Positions 42,286 through 52,262 of a stretch of DNA of 64,000 bases are shown piece by piece; within the stretch, counting starts at the first letter, position 1, and every line of letters starts with the position of its first letter. This stretch comes from Sediminibacillus dalangtanensis (GTDB taxonomy: Bacteria > Bacillota > Bacilli > Bacillales > Amphibacillaceae), in assembly GCF_017792025.1 (NCBI RefSeq), contig NZ_CP046956.1, positions 2,914,001 through 2,978,000 on the forward strand. Direction: 5' to 3'. The position numbers and the translations under genes were made by a program. The notes under the pieces were generated by a model. That model worked only from the letters and a program-made list of their open reading frames with translations, made no database searches and was not told the DNA's origin.

Positions 42286-42816
42286 CTATCCCAAGAAAAC
42301 AGCTCCATAAGCCAAAGCCCCCATAATGACAAAAGCTGGGTGCACTTTCCATTTTTCCAGTAATAAAAAACTGGCCGCTATCAAAAAGATTGTTTGCCAT
42401 ATACCGGTATCCTGATAAGAAGTATGGAAAAAGCTGAAAGCCATGATACCGAGCAAGACTGCTATTGTTGGACGTATCAGTGCGGTCATTTTTTTGACAC
42501 GAGGAGAATCTTTGAATTTATTCAATATGCTAAGCAGTACAATCATTAAAAGGAGAGAGGGCGCAACCGTGGCAAAGACCCCGATCACTGAGCCGAGTAT
42601 GCCGCCCTGCTGGTAACCGATATAACCGGCCATTTTGGTCGCAATCGGGCCGGGAAGGGCATTCGCCATCGCCAGCATCTCACTAAAGTCGCTGACAGAC
42701 ATCCAATGGTAGCGGTCGACCACCTCGTTTTCCACCAGTGGAATCGAAGCTGGTCCACCGCCATAGCCGACGATTCCCGGTATAAAAAATGCCAAAAATA
42801 TTTTCCAGTAAATCAT
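42286..42816 (-). CDS. Chromate transporter subunit (short ChrA, second of pair)
   Basis: Half-size CHR-family membrane protein, 176 aa, about five segments. Family motifs GIVGYGGGPASIPLVENEVVDRYHW and ALPGPIATKMAGYIGY, shortened here by position, are at the N-terminus. Short ChrA proteins work as pairs with opposite topology; the partner gene ends directly before this start. B. subtilis YwrA/YwrB is the matching pair. Substrate could be chromate or another anion. Confidence 0.9.
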   Translation of the reverse strand: MIYWKIFLAFFIPGIVGYGGGPASIPLVENEVVDRYHWMSVSDFSEMLAMANALPGPIATKMAGYIGYQQGGILGSVIGVFATVAPSLLLMIVLLSILNKFKDSPRVKKMTALIRPTIAVLLGIMAFSFFHTSYQDTGIWQTIFLIAASFLLLEKWKVHPAFVIMGALAYGAVFLG

Positions 42817-43404
42817 TTACGACTGTCCTTTCTCGTGTATAGCCAAGTCGGGGTTTTCCCCCTTTTGTTCTTGCTTCATCGGGCCGAATAAGGCATAAAG
42901 CAACAAACCTGCGATCAACAATCCCGGATGCAATCCGGCCCATTCCATTAAAAGCAAGGAGGAAACCGCAAGTGCCACCGTCACCATCCATCCTAGTCCG
43001 CCTTTTGCTTTTTTCAAAAAGTCAAAAGTGAGCACTGCAAGCATGACGCCGACCACTGGGACGACAGCAGAGGTCATCCCCTGTACCCAGGGACGGTTGC
43101 TCATAGATGCCAAGAAAGTGAGTAAGACGATCATGAAGACGATTGTCGGAAGAATGGTTGCCAATACAGCATTGATCATGCCAAGCAGCCCGGAAACCCG
43201 ATAACCGATGTAACCGGCCATTTTGGTTGCAATCGGTCCGGGCAGAGAATTGCCAAGCGCCAGTACGCCGGCGAACTCTTCATGATCCATCCATTTGTAT
43301 TTATCGACTACTTCCTTTTGCACGAGTGGAATCGATGCGGGGCCTCCGCCATATCCAAATATCCCGACCCGAAAAAAAGCTAAAAATAGGTGCCATTGCG
43401 TCAT
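42817..43404 (-). CDS. Chromate transporter subunit (short ChrA, first of pair)
   Basis: Paired half-size CHR protein, 195 aa. GIFGYGGGPASIPLVQKEVV near the start and LPGPIATKMAGYIGYRVSG follow the family pattern; about five membrane segments and a charged tail (MKQEQKGENPDL). Directly follows ggt (33 bp) and runs without a gap into its partner. With ggt and the Lrp-type regulator this repeats the B. subtilis ywrABCD set. Confidence 0.9.
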   Translation of the reverse strand: MTQWHLFLAFFRVGIFGYGGGPASIPLVQKEVVDKYKWMDHEEFAGVLALGNSLPGPIATKMAGYIGYRVSGLLGMINAVLATILPTIVFMIVLLTFLASMSNRPWVQGMTSAVVPVVGVMLAVLTFDFLKKAKGGLGWMVTVALAVSSLLLMEWAGLHPGLLIAGLLLYALFGPMKQEQKGENPDLAIHEKGQS

Positions 43405-43437
43405 TTGCTGTCCCTCCGAATTCTGTCATGCTGTTGA

Positions 43438-45051
43438 TTAAAATGCTGCGATGGAACCATCCGTCCGTGATTCGGTCCCACCATAAAGCGTCCCCGTTTC
43501 CGGATCCCGCCAAATCGCCTGACCACGGCCGAATACCCCTTTTTCCAATTCCACTTGGATATGGTGGCCCTTTCTGACCAATCCCTCGGCAATATGCGTT
43601 GGGAAATGCGGCTCGACAATGATCTTCTTCCCTTCAATCCACTGCCAGCGAGGCGCATCCAAAGCTGCCTGCGGGTTCAAGTGGAAGTCGACCGTGTTCA
43701 TCACTACCTGCAGATGCCCTTGCGGCTGCATATAACCTCCCATGACTCCAAAAGGACCGACTGCCCGTCCCTTCTTAGTTAGAAACCCAGGAATGATGGT
43801 ATGATAGGTTCTTTTTCCACCTGCAAGCGCGTTTTCATGGGCTGGATCCAGTGAAAAATCATGTCCTCTGTTTTGCAGTGCGATTCCCGTTCCCGGAACA
43901 ACCAGACCGGAACCAAAACCCATGTAATTGCTTTGAATGAAGGAAACCATATTTCCTTCCTGATCCGCTGTTGCCAAATAAACCGTGCCGCCTTTGGGTG
44001 GATTTCCCGGTTTAGGAGTCAATGCTTCCTCGCTAATTAGAGCTCGCCGCTGTGCAGCATAGGCGTCCGACAGCAACTCTTCCACTGTATGGGTCATGTG
44101 CTGTTTTTCCGTGATGAATTGTTTGCCGTCTGTAAAAGCGAGTTTCATCGCTTCCAGTTGTTTATGATATGTATCGACGGATTCCTTTTCATCAAAAGTA
44201 TAGCCAGTTAACGTGTTCAAAGCCATCAATGCGATTAATCCCTGTCCATTAGGCGGAATTTCCCAAACATCATAGCCGCGATATGGAACAGAAATAGGAT
44301 CGACCCATTCCGGTTTGTATCCTTCCAGGTCCGCTTTTGTAAGGTAGCCTTCTCCGGATTGAGAAAAAGCCGCAATCTTATCTGCCAGTTCCCCCCGATA
44401 AAACGATTCTGCATTCGTCTTCGCGATAGACCTTAGGGTATCCGCATGTCCGGGCGACTTCCATACTTCTCCAATCTCCGGCGGTCTGCCAGCAGGGGCA
44501 AATGTTTCAAACCAATGCTTGAATTCTTCATCGGTAAGTACTTGTTTAAACTTATTATATGCAGACTTCCAAAATCTCCCCAAAACCGGGGAAATGGGAT
44601 AACCATCTGCCGCATACTCAATTGCCGGCTGCAGCACTTCTGTCAACGATAACTTGCCAAATCGCTCAGAAAGCTCCGCCCAAGCCGCCGGAACCCCGGG
44701 CACTGTCACAGGAAGCCAGCCGAATTTCGGCATGCTGTCATATCCTCTTTCTTTCACCTTTTCAATCGAAATGTTACCGGGTGCAGGCCCGCTGCTGTTC
44801 AGGCCATGGAGTTTGCCTTTTGTCCAGACTAGGGCAAATGCGTCGCCCCCGATGCCGTTTGAAGTAGGCTCGACCACTGTCAATGCTGCTGCAGTGGCAA
44901 TCGCGGCATCAATGGCATTTCCTCCTTTTTTCAGCATTTCCAAGCCTGCTTGTGACGCAAGGGGCTGTGAAGTCGCAACCATTCCCCGATTTGCTACAGC
45001 TGTCATCCGTTGAGACGGATAAGGATAATTCAAATAGTCAAAAGCTTTCAT
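43438..45051 (-). CDS. ggt: Gamma-glutamyltransferase (YwrD-like)
   Basis: N-terminal nucleophile hydrolase that cleaves gamma-glutamyl bonds (glutathione, gamma-glutamyl peptides). Self-cleavage is expected before the Thr of GGTVYLATADQEG (about residue 355); other marks are NAIDAAIATAAALTVVEPTSNGIGGDAF, shortened by position near residue 40, and VMGGYMQPQGHLQV. No signal peptide, so it acts inside the cell like YwrD. Starts at ATG 45051 (537 aa) after GGAAGGAG. Downstream of a peptide ABC importer, echoing the S. aureus GisABCD-Ggt glutathione system. Confidence 0.92.
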   Translation of the reverse strand: MKAFDYLNYPYPSQRMTAVANRGMVATSQPLASQAGLEMLKKGGNAIDAAIATAAALTVVEPTSNGIGGDAFALVWTKGKLHGLNSSGPAPGNISIEKVKERGYDSMPKFGWLPVTVPGVPAAWAELSERFGKLSLTEVLQPAIEYAADGYPISPVLGRFWKSAYNKFKQVLTDEEFKHWFETFAPAGRPPEIGEVWKSPGHADTLRSIAKTNAESFYRGELADKIAAFSQSGEGYLTKADLEGYKPEWVDPISVPYRGYDVWEIPPNGQGLIALMALNTLTGYTFDEKESVDTYHKQLEAMKLAFTDGKQFITEKQHMTHTVEELLSDAYAAQRRALISEEALTPKPGNPPKGGTVYLATADQEGNMVSFIQSNYMGFGSGLVVPGTGIALQNRGHDFSLDPAHENALAGGKRTYHTIIPGFLTKKGRAVGPFGVMGGYMQPQGHLQVVMNTVDFHLNPQAALDAPRWQWIEGKKIIVEPHFPTHIAEGLVRKGHHIQVELEKGVFGRGQAIWRDPETGTLYGGTESRTDGSIAAF

Positions 45052-45088
45052 CGAAAATCTCCTTCCCCGCACATAGAAAATTGGCATA

Positions 45089-45108
45089 CCGCCTGGCAGT
45101 TCAGGCGG
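45089..45108. other. Hairpin in the ggt leader
   Basis: CCGCCTG and CAGGCGG with a 6-base loop, 38 bp before the ggt start; not followed by T on the minus strand, so probably a processing or stability element. Confidence 0.35.
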
Positions 45109-45164
45109 CAGCCAGTTACTAAATCCGTTAAATATAATTACAATCGAGTACAGCCACTGCTCTA

Positions 45165-46136
45165 TTACACTTCATGGCATGCCACAAAATGATCCTCCTC
45201 CACCTCACGCCATTCCGGTCGTACCTTGGCACATTGTTCCGTTGCCAATGGACAGCGTGTATGGAACGGGCAGCCTTGCGGATAGTCCGCCGGATTAGGC
45301 AGATCGCCTTGCAGCCTAATCCGCTCTTTTTTCCTACCGGGTATTGGGCGCGGAATCGCGGATAACAAAGCCCGTGTATAGGGGTGGAGCGGATTGCTGT
45401 ATAGTTGATCAGAACTAGCCAATTCTGCTGTTGCGCCAAGGTACATGACCAACACCCGGTCGCAAACATGGCGAACAACACCTAAATCGTGGGATATAAA
45501 CAAATAGGTTAACTGATGCGATTGCTGCAACTTTTTCAATAATTTTATAATTTGTGCTTGAACCGAAACATCCAATGCTGATACGGCTTCGTCGCAAACA
45601 ATAAGGGATGGGTTGAGCGCTATCGCTCTGGCAATTCCAATCCGTTGCCGCTGTCCACCGCTGAATTCATGCGGATATCGCTCATAATATTCTTCTCTCA
45701 AGCCAACCTCCACTAGTAATTCCCTTACACGCTGCTGGCGTTCCTGTTTAGACAATGCCGTATGGATGATAAAGGCTTCTTCCAGGGCATCCCCTACACG
45801 CTGCCTCGGGTTTAGAGAAGCATAAGGATCCTGAAAAATCATTTGCATTTCTTTTTTAAACCTTTTCAACTGACGGTCAGGAAGGCCGCTTATTTCTTGG
45901 CCTCGAAATTTTATGGTCCCTGCCGTCAATGGTTCCAGTCCTAAAACCGTTCGACCAAAAGTGGATTTTCCACAACCAGATTCTCCTACCACTCCGAGTG
46001 TTTCTCCCTCGTAGACCTCAATGCTTACATTTTCGACGGCCTGGACATTTCCTGTCGTTCGTTTTAAAATCCCACTCTTAATCGGAAAGTACTTTTTTAC
46101 ATTTTTTACTTCAAGAAGAGGTTGCTGCTTTGTCAT
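45165..46136 (-). CDS. Peptide ABC importer ATPase (OppF/DppF)
   Basis: Walker [15 protein letters not shown]-loop MQMIFQDPYASLNPRQRV, signature SGGQRQRIGIARAI, Walker B LIVCDEAVSALD, FISHDLGVVRH, and the C-terminal CPFHTRCPLATEQC. ATG 46136 (323 aa) is nine bases from AGGAGG. Its start overlaps the upstream ATPase gene by 26 bp. Last transporter gene, 113 bp before ggt. Confidence 0.93.
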   Translation of the reverse strand: MTKQQPLLEVKNVKKYFPIKSGILKRTTGNVQAVENVSIEVYEGETLGVVGESGCGKSTFGRTVLGLEPLTAGTIKFRGQEISGLPDRQLKRFKKEMQMIFQDPYASLNPRQRVGDALEEAFIIHTALSKQERQQRVRELLVEVGLREEYYERYPHEFSGGQRQRIGIARAIALNPSLIVCDEAVSALDVSVQAQIIKLLKKLQQSHQLTYLFISHDLGVVRHVCDRVLVMYLGATAELASSDQLYSNPLHPYTRALLSAIPRPIPGRKKERIRLQGDLPNPADYPQGCPFHTRCPLATEQCAKVRPEWREVEEDHFVACHEV

Positions 46137-47106
46137 GAACATTCACCTCCTGAAGCCAGCACTTGGACTGATGTGTTTTCATCACTTCAAAAATGGGCGG
46201 AGCCTCTCTTTTACAACGATCTGTCGCCAATGGACAACGTGGATGAAAACGACAGCCCTCGATTGTTTCATTCAAGTTGGGCAACGAACCGGGAATAGAT
46301 TCCAGTGTGTGATATTCATCATCTACATTCGGCACAGAAGCAAGTAATCCCTTCGTATAAGGATGTTGTGGGTTGTTAAAGATCTCTTTCACTTCTCCTA
46401 TTTCCACTACTTCTCCAGCATACATTACCATTACACGGTCAGCAATTTCTGCGACAACTCCCATATCATGGGTGACAAAAACGACCCCCATGTCCATCTT
46501 GCTTTTGAGATCATCTATCAAATCAAGAATTTGCGCTTGGATCGTTACATCCAATGCAGTGGTCGGTTCATCGGCAATCAGCAGGGAAGGATTACAGGCA
46601 AGGGCAATAGCAATCATCACTCGTTGCCGCATTCCCCCGCTCAGTTCATGAGGGAATTGCTTCAGTCTTTTTTTCGGGTCCGGAATGCCGACTTGTTCCA
46701 ACAAATCCACTGCTTTGGCAGTCGCCTGTCGTTTGGTCATGCGCTGATGAAGTATAAGCGGTTCCCGCAGCTGATAACCAATCGTGAACACAGGATTTAA
46801 TGCGGTCATTGGTTCCTGAAAAATCATCGACATCTTATTTCCGCGAAGCTGTCTTAACTCCTCCTCCTTTTTTTCCGTTAAAACTTCATCTAGAAAAGTG
46901 ATCGACCCTTCAGCAATTTCTCCATTAGAAGGAAGCAGGCCCATAATCGATAAAGATGTGATACTCTTTCCACAGCCGGATTCTCCTACAATACACAGGG
47001 TCTCCCCTTTATCGACGGAAAAGGATATCCCACGGACTGCCGAAAGCTTTCCTTCAGCAGTCCTGAACTGGGTAACCAGATTATCGACTTGCAACAATTT
47101 TTCCAT
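46111..47106 (-). CDS. Peptide ABC importer ATPase (OppD/DppD)
   Basis: 331 aa: Walker [18 protein letters not shown]-loop [16 protein letters not shown], signature [14 protein letters not shown], Walker [28 protein letters not shown]-terminal [14 protein letters not shown]. Partner of the OppF-like protein; together they power the SBP/DppBC set encoded upstream. Confidence 0.93.
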   Translation of the reverse strand: MEKLLQVDNLVTQFRTAEGKLSAVRGISFSVDKGETLCIVGESGCGKSITSLSIMGLLPSNGEIAEGSITFLDEVLTEKKEEELRQLRGNKMSMIFQEPMTALNPVFTIGYQLREPLILHQRMTKRQATAKAVDLLEQVGIPDPKKRLKQFPHELSGGMRQRVMIAIALACNPSLLIADEPTTALDVTIQAQILDLIDDLKSKMDMGVVFVTHDMGVVAEIADRVMVMYAGEVVEIGEVKEIFNNPQHPYTKGLLASVPNVDDEYHTLESIPGSLPNLNETIEGCRFHPRCPLATDRCKREAPPIFEVMKTHQSKCWLQEVNVHDKAATSS

Positions 47107-47114
47107 CTTCCACC

Positions 47115-48653
47115 CTACTCTCTTGTAACGTTATAAAGCTTCCATTCACCTGTCGGATCTAATTCCAAACCTTTAACACTTTTGTCATAAGCCGCTGAAA
47201 CCACATCATGATTCATTGGAATCCATACGGCATCTTCCATCGCGATTTTATTCGCTTCCTGCAGTTTTTTCTGCCGGGCTTTCTGGTCCACCAACGTCCT
47301 GGACTCATCTACCAATGCATCAAATTCCTCATTGCTGTATCTCATACGGTTGGAAGATCCAATATTATCGGAATGAAGATTAGGGTATAGCAGTTCACTT
47401 CCATCAGCTGTGCTATTCGTCCAGCCCATAAAGGTCATCTCGAAGTTCCCTTCCGAAGTCGTATCAAGGAAAGTTCCCCATTCCATTGACTCGATCTCTG
47501 CATCGATGCCTACTTCTGTCAATTGAGATTGAACAATTTCAGCCATTTTCATGTAGCTTCCCGAATTCGAAGCAAGCAGCGTGACTTTTTGGTCAGTGAA
47601 GCCATTTTCTTCTATTATTTGCTTTGCTTTTTCAACATCATATGGATAGCCAGCATCCTTGGCATTTTCATCATAACCGAATACTTTTGGACCAATGATG
47701 CTATCGTTTTTCACTCCCAAACCATTTAACTGATCCACATATGCCTGCCGGTCGACCGCATATGCCACTGCTTTACGGAACTCCGGATCATTGAAAGGTT
47801 CCTTCTCCATGTTAAAACCAAGATAGTATACAGGCGTACCCGGCTTGGTCTGTACTTCGACGTCACTCATGGATTCTATCCGGGATAAATGCTCTGCCGG
47901 GATTTTATCGAGGAATTGAACCTCTCCTGTTTCGAGCATCGACACGGCGGTAGAATATTCTGGTACTACTTTTAATGTGACGGTTTCCAAACTTGGTTCA
48001 CCTTGCCAGTAATCTTCATTTTTCTTCAAGGTAATGTGGTCGCCCTCTGCCCATTCTTCGAAGGCAAAAGGACCAGTACCGACTGGTTCACTGTTAATAT
48101 CGCCTTCTTTATCAGCCGTCGGACTTACGATGGAAGCATTCGTATGGGACAAGGCAGCCAATAATGGACCGTATGGTTCCGTTGTTTTTATTACAACCGT
48201 GTAATCGTCCTTTACTTCAACAGATTCTACTGGAGCCAGTAAGGAAGCCCGGGGGGCCGCCCTATCTTCATCCATAAATTGGTCAAAAGTGTATTTGACA
48301 GCCTCTGCATTGAAATCCGTACCATCCTGGAACTTAATGCCTTCCTTCAGTTTGATTTCCCATGTGTTTTCATCCGGAGTCTCATACGACTCGGCGAGAA
48401 GCGGCTCTATTTCCATTGTTTCCGGATTACGGGTGAACAACGTTTCGTAAACCTGTGCGATAACATTTGAAGAAACAGAATCATTTGTATCAATTGGTGA
48501 TAAACCGACAGCATCCGATGTGGTCGCGTAAGTCAATTCCTGAGGTACATTGCTGGCACCTGCGCTGTCACTGTCACTCCCCGAAGAACTGCTGCATCCT
48601 GCTGCGAATACCAATAGAAAAACAAGTAAATAAAACATGATTTTTTTGCTCAT
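47115..48653 (-). CDS. Peptide ABC substrate-binding lipoprotein (GisD/DppE-like)
   Basis: SBP family 5 lipoprotein, 512 aa. Lipobox VFAAGC near residue 20 followed by serines; core motifs [22 protein letters not shown] split by position, [39 protein letters not shown]. Ligand likely a small peptide; the linked ggt suggests glutathione or another gamma-glutamyl compound. Inference from context only. Confidence 0.92.
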   Translation of the reverse strand: MSKKIMFYLLVFLLVFAAGCSSSSGSDSDSAGASNVPQELTYATTSDAVGLSPIDTNDSVSSNVIAQVYETLFTRNPETMEIEPLLAESYETPDENTWEIKLKEGIKFQDGTDFNAEAVKYTFDQFMDEDRAAPRASLLAPVESVEVKDDYTVVIKTTEPYGPLLAALSHTNASIVSPTADKEGDINSEPVGTGPFAFEEWAEGDHITLKKNEDYWQGEPSLETVTLKVVPEYSTAVSMLETGEVQFLDKIPAEHLSRIESMSDVEVQTKPGTPVYYLGFNMEKEPFNDPEFRKAVAYAVDRQAYVDQLNGLGVKNDSIIGPKVFGYDENAKDAGYPYDVEKAKQIIEENGFTDQKVTLLASNSGSYMKMAEIVQSQLTEVGIDAEIESMEWGTFLDTTSEGNFEMTFMGWTNSTADGSELLYPNLHSDNIGSSNRMRYSNEEFDALVDESRTLVDQKARQKKLQEANKIAMEDAVWIPMNHDVVSAAYDKSVKGLELDPTGEWKLYNVTRE

Positions 48654-48677
48654 TTTTTTAATTTCCTCCCCTGTAAT

Positions 48678-49574
48678 TTAGCTGTTAAAATCCATATTCG
48701 GATCCAATGCATCTCGTAAACCATCGCCGACAACATTAAAAGCAAATACCACTAACATAATCGCAATCCCAGGAACGATCGTCATATGCGGGGACGACCA
48801 CATAAAATCTTGCCCCGCTGCAATCATCGCTCCCCATTCTGGGGTAGGCGGCTGAGCACCGAGCCCCAGAAAACTTAATGCTGAAGTAGATAAGATAGAA
48901 GTGGCCATTCGCATCGTAGCGAAAACAATAATAGGAGCGGTACAATTTGGTAGAATATGCTTGAGAATAATCCGTAAGTCACTTGCACCCATTGATCTCA
49001 TCGCCAGTACATATTCTTGTTTTTTTACCGATAAAACACTTCCGCGGACAATTCTGGCACACCCTGGTATCGACCAAATACTGATTGCAATCACAACATT
49101 GATCAGACTTGTTCCCAACATCGCAATGATCAGCATTGCCAGTAAAATACCAGGGAAAGCAAAGAGTAAGTCAACAATACGCATGATAATCCCATCTAGT
49201 TTTTTGTAATAGCCAGCCAGTAGGCCAAGTGTTATGCCTCCGGCAAGACCAATAACCACAGAAGTAACTCCAACCAATAAAGAAACCCTCGCACCATAGA
49301 CTAACCGGGACCACATGTCCCTTCCATAGTTATCGGTGCCTAGCCAGTGACCCTCCGAACCGATCCCTAACTCAGCATCGGAAAGGTTTTGCTCGATTGG
49401 TGTATAACTGACAATCAACGGTGCAGTTACAGACATAATTAACTGAAGTAAGATGACGATTAACCCAAACACGGCCAGTTTGTTTTTCAGCAGTTTGCGG
49501 ATGGTCTGGATGAGCTGGCTTTCCCGTTTTTTTGCTTTTTTGCCGACATCTGTCTGCAGTGCTTCAGAAGCCAT
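48678..49574 (-). CDS. Peptide ABC permease (DppC type)
   Basis: 298 aa with a basic N-terminal tail, OppC_N segment (AVFGLIVILLQLIMSVTAPLI), GTDNYGRDMWSRLVYGARVSL and the end motif ALSFLGLGAQPPTPEWGAMI. EAA-like loop around MRSMGASDLRIILKHILPN. Pairs with the DppB-type gene 17 bp upstream. Confidence 0.92.
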   Translation of the reverse strand: MASEALQTDVGKKAKKRESQLIQTIRKLLKNKLAVFGLIVILLQLIMSVTAPLIVSYTPIEQNLSDAELGIGSEGHWLGTDNYGRDMWSRLVYGARVSLLVGVTSVVIGLAGGITLGLLAGYYKKLDGIIMRIVDLLFAFPGILLAMLIIAMLGTSLINVVIAISIWSIPGCARIVRGSVLSVKKQEYVLAMRSMGASDLRIILKHILPNCTAPIIVFATMRMATSILSTSALSFLGLGAQPPTPEWGAMIAAGQDFMWSSPHMTIVPGIAIMLVVFAFNVVGDGLRDALDPNMDFNS

Positions 49575-49591
49575 ATTTTTTCACCTTCTTT

Positions 49592-50533
49592 CTAGTCATA
49601 ACTGATTCTCGGATCGATCAATGCATAAATAATATCGACAATTAAATTAACAAGGACAAACAAAGCTGCTACCAGCAAAACCGTAGCTTGTACAACAGGA
49701 AAGTCTCTTGCTGCTATAGCATCGATCATTAAGCGTCCCACACCATTAATGGCGAAAACTTGCTCTGTTATGATTGTACCGCCTAGCAATGCGCCAAAAT
49801 TCACACCTATGACGGTAATGACGGGTATCATGGCATTCCGCAATGCATGAATCCATATTACCCCCCGTTGTCGAACCCCTTTTGCCTTGGCAGTGCGGAT
49901 ATAATCAGCCCGGATCACTTCGAGCATCGTAGACCTGCTCATTCGGGCAATCATAGCTGCAGAGCCCGTGCCAAGAGTAATAGCCGGTAAAATCAATTGT
50001 TTTATCCCTTCCACCGTATAAAAGGGAGCGTTCAATCCTCCGACTGGCAGCCATTGCAAGGTCACAGAGAATAATAAAATCAGCATGGTCCCCAACCAGA
50101 AGTTTGGTATGGAAATTCCGGCAAGAGCAATTGTCGTACTGGAAACATCAAACCAGGAATTCTGTTTGACTGCTGAAATGATACCAGCAGTGACGCCGAT
50201 GATGATGGCAACGATCATACTCGCGATAGCAAGGTTCAATGTGTTTGGAAACCGGGTAATAATGGCGTCCGCAACAGATTGGTTCGTCTGAAAGGAATAT
50301 CCTAAATCTCCATGCAAAATTCCCGACAAGTAATCAACATATTGGACCAGCACGGGTTTATTGAGACCTAAACTTTCTCGTATCGCCTCCAAATCAGATG
50401 CACTGGCTGTCGGTCCCCCAATGATGGAAGCCGGGTCTCCCGGAGCGATATGCATACTCATAAATACTAAAAAGGAGATACCGATGAGCAATAGAATTAA
50501 TTGAAAAAAGCGACGGACAATCAGGCTAACCAT
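49592..50533 (-). CDS. Peptide ABC permease (DppB type), first gene of the ggt operon
   Basis: 313 aa: MVSLIVRRFFQLILLLIGISFLVF leads to SMHIAPGDPASIIGG, the EAA loop RTAKAKGVRQRGVIWIHALRN, and YALIDPRISYD at the end. Preceded by AGGAGGAGG. Divergent from the Lrp/AsnC-type gene, with an inverted repeat between. Confidence 0.92.
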   Translation of the reverse strand: MVSLIVRRFFQLILLLIGISFLVFMSMHIAPGDPASIIGGPTASASDLEAIRESLGLNKPVLVQYVDYLSGILHGDLGYSFQTNQSVADAIITRFPNTLNLAIASMIVAIIIGVTAGIISAVKQNSWFDVSSTTIALAGISIPNFWLGTMLILLFSVTLQWLPVGGLNAPFYTVEGIKQLILPAITLGTGSAAMIARMSRSTMLEVIRADYIRTAKAKGVRQRGVIWIHALRNAMIPVITVIGVNFGALLGGTIITEQVFAINGVGRLMIDAIAARDFPVVQATVLLVAALFVLVNLIVDIIYALIDPRISYD

Positions 50534-50624
50534 TCAACCTCCTCCTCTCCAACTAAACTTTATTTCAGGTAAGCATTTCCAAGTAATGCTATACCTAAAT
50601 TAATGTAACTTTCGTTTTTTCTGA

Positions 50625-50662
50625 CGTTTGTTAATCTTTTTCAACCATTTAGTTAACAAACG
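50625..50662. promoter_or_regulatory. Inverted repeat, candidate Lrp/AsnC operator
   Basis: CGTTTGTTAA (50625-50634) and TTAACAAACG (50653-50662) are exact reverse complements 18 bp apart, in the AT-rich divergent region between dppB and the regulator gene. Best candidate site for that regulator. No further gene is visible in 50534-50839. Confidence 0.6.
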
Positions 50663-50767
50663 ATTTATTTATAGTTTTTGATTATATATGAATATTCCGA
50701 AAAAATAAACAACTTCATGCAAAAAACTTTATAAAAATTCAAACATTTCTTATTTTCTGATAACAGA

Positions 50768-50796
50768 TTGAGTTTTAGAATAAACTTTAGTACAAT
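50768..50796 (+). promoter_or_regulatory. Promoter of the Lrp/AsnC-type regulator
   Basis: TTGAGT (50768-50773), 17-bp spacer, TACAAT (50791-50796). Confidence 0.6.
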
Positions 50797-50839
50797 TCCC
50801 TCTATATAGGACGAAAGTATAAGAGATAGGGTGATGACG

Positions 50840-51295
50840 ATGGATAAACATTTGGATAAAATAGATAAGCAGATTCTTGAACTTTTGATTGAGGATGGCA
50901 GGATTTCCTATACTGATATTGGTAAGCAGCTGAATTTATCAAGGGTTTCTGTTCGTTCTCGGGTTAACCAATTAATTGAAGAAGGGATAATTGAAAAGTT
51001 TTCTTGCGTTGTAAATAGTGAAAAAGTAGGAAAAAACGTCTCTGCTTTTTTTGACGTTGATTGTGATCCAAATAATCTGGTGGAAGTGGCAGAAAACCTT
51101 GCAAACAACCCATGTGTAGCGAGTTGTTATCAAATGACAGGACCTAGCACCTTGCACATGCACGTACTAGTAGACGATTTTACTCAACTCGAGTCATTTA
51201 TCAACAATGAACTATATGCTTTAAAAGGAATTTCACGAGTGGACAGTCAGATTTTATTGCGCCGTTTCAAAAGTCGGAGCGGATTGAAGTTATAA
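50840..51295 (+). CDS. Lrp/AsnC-family regulator (YwrC-like)
   Basis: Feast/famine regulator, 151 aa. N-terminal helix-turn-helix (LDKIDKQILELLIEDGRISY, then LNLSRVSVRSRVNQLIEEGII) and C-terminal RAM effector domain from about residue 65, with CYQMTGPSTLHMHVLVDDF. ATG 50840 lies six bases after AGGGTG; a GTG nine bases earlier overlaps that site. Position opposite the peptide-importer/ggt/chrA operon parallels ywrC among ywrABD, so it probably controls that operon. Confidence 0.9.
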   Translation: MDKHLDKIDKQILELLIEDGRISYTDIGKQLNLSRVSVRSRVNQLIEEGIIEKFSCVVNSEKVGKNVSAFFDVDCDPNNLVEVAENLANNPCVASCYQMTGPSTLHMHVLVDDFTQLESFINNELYALKGISRVDSQILLRRFKSRSGLKL

Positions 51296-51389
51296 TGAAA
51301 CGGATCAGGTATAAAGGGGAGTAATAAAGAGAGGTATTATATAAGTTATGATACCGATGCATTTCTTTATAAAAGAAAACATTTCACAT

Positions 51390-51433
51390 AAAAAAAGCCA
51401 ATTTACCTACTACAGGTTAAATGGCCTTTTTTT
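51390..51433. terminator. Bidirectional terminator
   Basis: AAAAAAAGCC.AATTTACCT and AGGTTAAATGGCCTTTTTTT form an imperfect long stem with A-run and T-run, serving the convergent regulator and IDEAL-domain genes. Confidence 0.75.
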
Positions 51434-51479
51434 AGTTGGAACCTATTTCGAATCATTGGCTGAAAACAGGAATCAGCGG

Positions 51480-51935
51480 TCAGGACTGGCCTTGGCCGTA
51501 TTCTTTATTAAGCATGCTGGACAACTTTTTGAACCTTTTCTGATCTCCAGCTTCAAGCGCCTTATCGATCAAACGTTTCAGGTTTTCTTTTTCAAGCTGC
51601 TCAATAATCGTTTCGGCCTCATCCATGATTGTCGGCGAGTTGGTTAAGTAAGGATGAATAATGGTATTTAGTTGGGTAATAAAGTCCTTCAATCTGATTA
51701 AATCGGAAAGTGGCAGGCGGTTATATTCCTTCCCTTTTTGGAAGACGAATACGTCATCTTGATTCTCTACTTGGCGTGTTTCCCGGTTGACGATAATTTC
51801 ACGTGATTCGAGCGGGACAAACTGATATACCTTATCGTCCAGCAAAAGTGAAAAGTATTGGTAAGCAAGTACCACCCTGATACAATCACGCTCTTCTTTA
51901 ATGTAATATGGTTTGAATCGTTTAACAGACAGCAT
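51480..51935 (-). CDS. IDEAL-domain hypothetical protein
   Basis: 151-aa cytoplasmic protein. The C-terminal stretch LKRLIDKALEAGDQKRFKKL matches the short IDEAL domain found only in Bacilli. The N-terminal part (YYIKEERDCIRVVLAYQYFSLLLDDK) resembles YpiB/YqhV-like uncharacterised proteins but I cannot name it. Preceded by GGGGGTGTAGGT. Monocistronic by its terminator. Confidence 0.65.
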   Translation of the reverse strand: MLSVKRFKPYYIKEERDCIRVVLAYQYFSLLLDDKVYQFVPLESREIIVNRETRQVENQDDVFVFQKGKEYNRLPLSDLIRLKDFITQLNTIIHPYLTNSPTIMDEAETIIEQLEKENLKRLIDKALEAGDQKRFKKLSSMLNKEYGQGQS

Positions 51936-52075
51936 ACCTACACCCCCTTGATTTGTGGACCCTTTGGCTGCACCTTGATGTATTTAAGATATTGTATGAC
52001 AGCAGCAAGAAAAAAGTGAAACGTAACGCTTCGAATCATTCATATATAATGATTATTATCCATCATATCACATTA

Positions 52076-52090
52076 TGATAACGCTTTCAT
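52076..52090. promoter_or_regulatory. Perfect-consensus cre box in an intergenic region
   Basis: TGATAACGCTTTCAT (read on the minus strand ATGAAAGCGTTATCA) fits the CcpA consensus at all fixed positions. It lies between the IDEAL-domain gene (141 bp away) and the exporter-like gene, so the target is uncertain. Confidence 0.5.
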
Positions 52091-52114
52091 TAGTTTTTTA
52101 CCAAACCCTTGCTA

Positions 52115-52192
52115 GGGGTCAGTCCCCCAACGCTCTAACCTTCGATCGCTTTACTACACTACCGTGTTGAGGGACTGACCTGGACTGACCCC
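52115..52192. repeat. REP-like pair upstream of the exporter-like gene
   Basis: GGGGTCAGTCCCC at 52115-52127, then GGGACTGACC followed at once by TGGACTGACCCC (52171-52192), an incomplete tandem duplication of the reverse copy. Confidence 0.8.
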
Positions 52193-52262
52193 AACACCCT
52201 TCTGTCTTTTTTTGCAGGTATGCTATAATTTAATTATCATTGGTATTAAGGGTGTATTGTTG

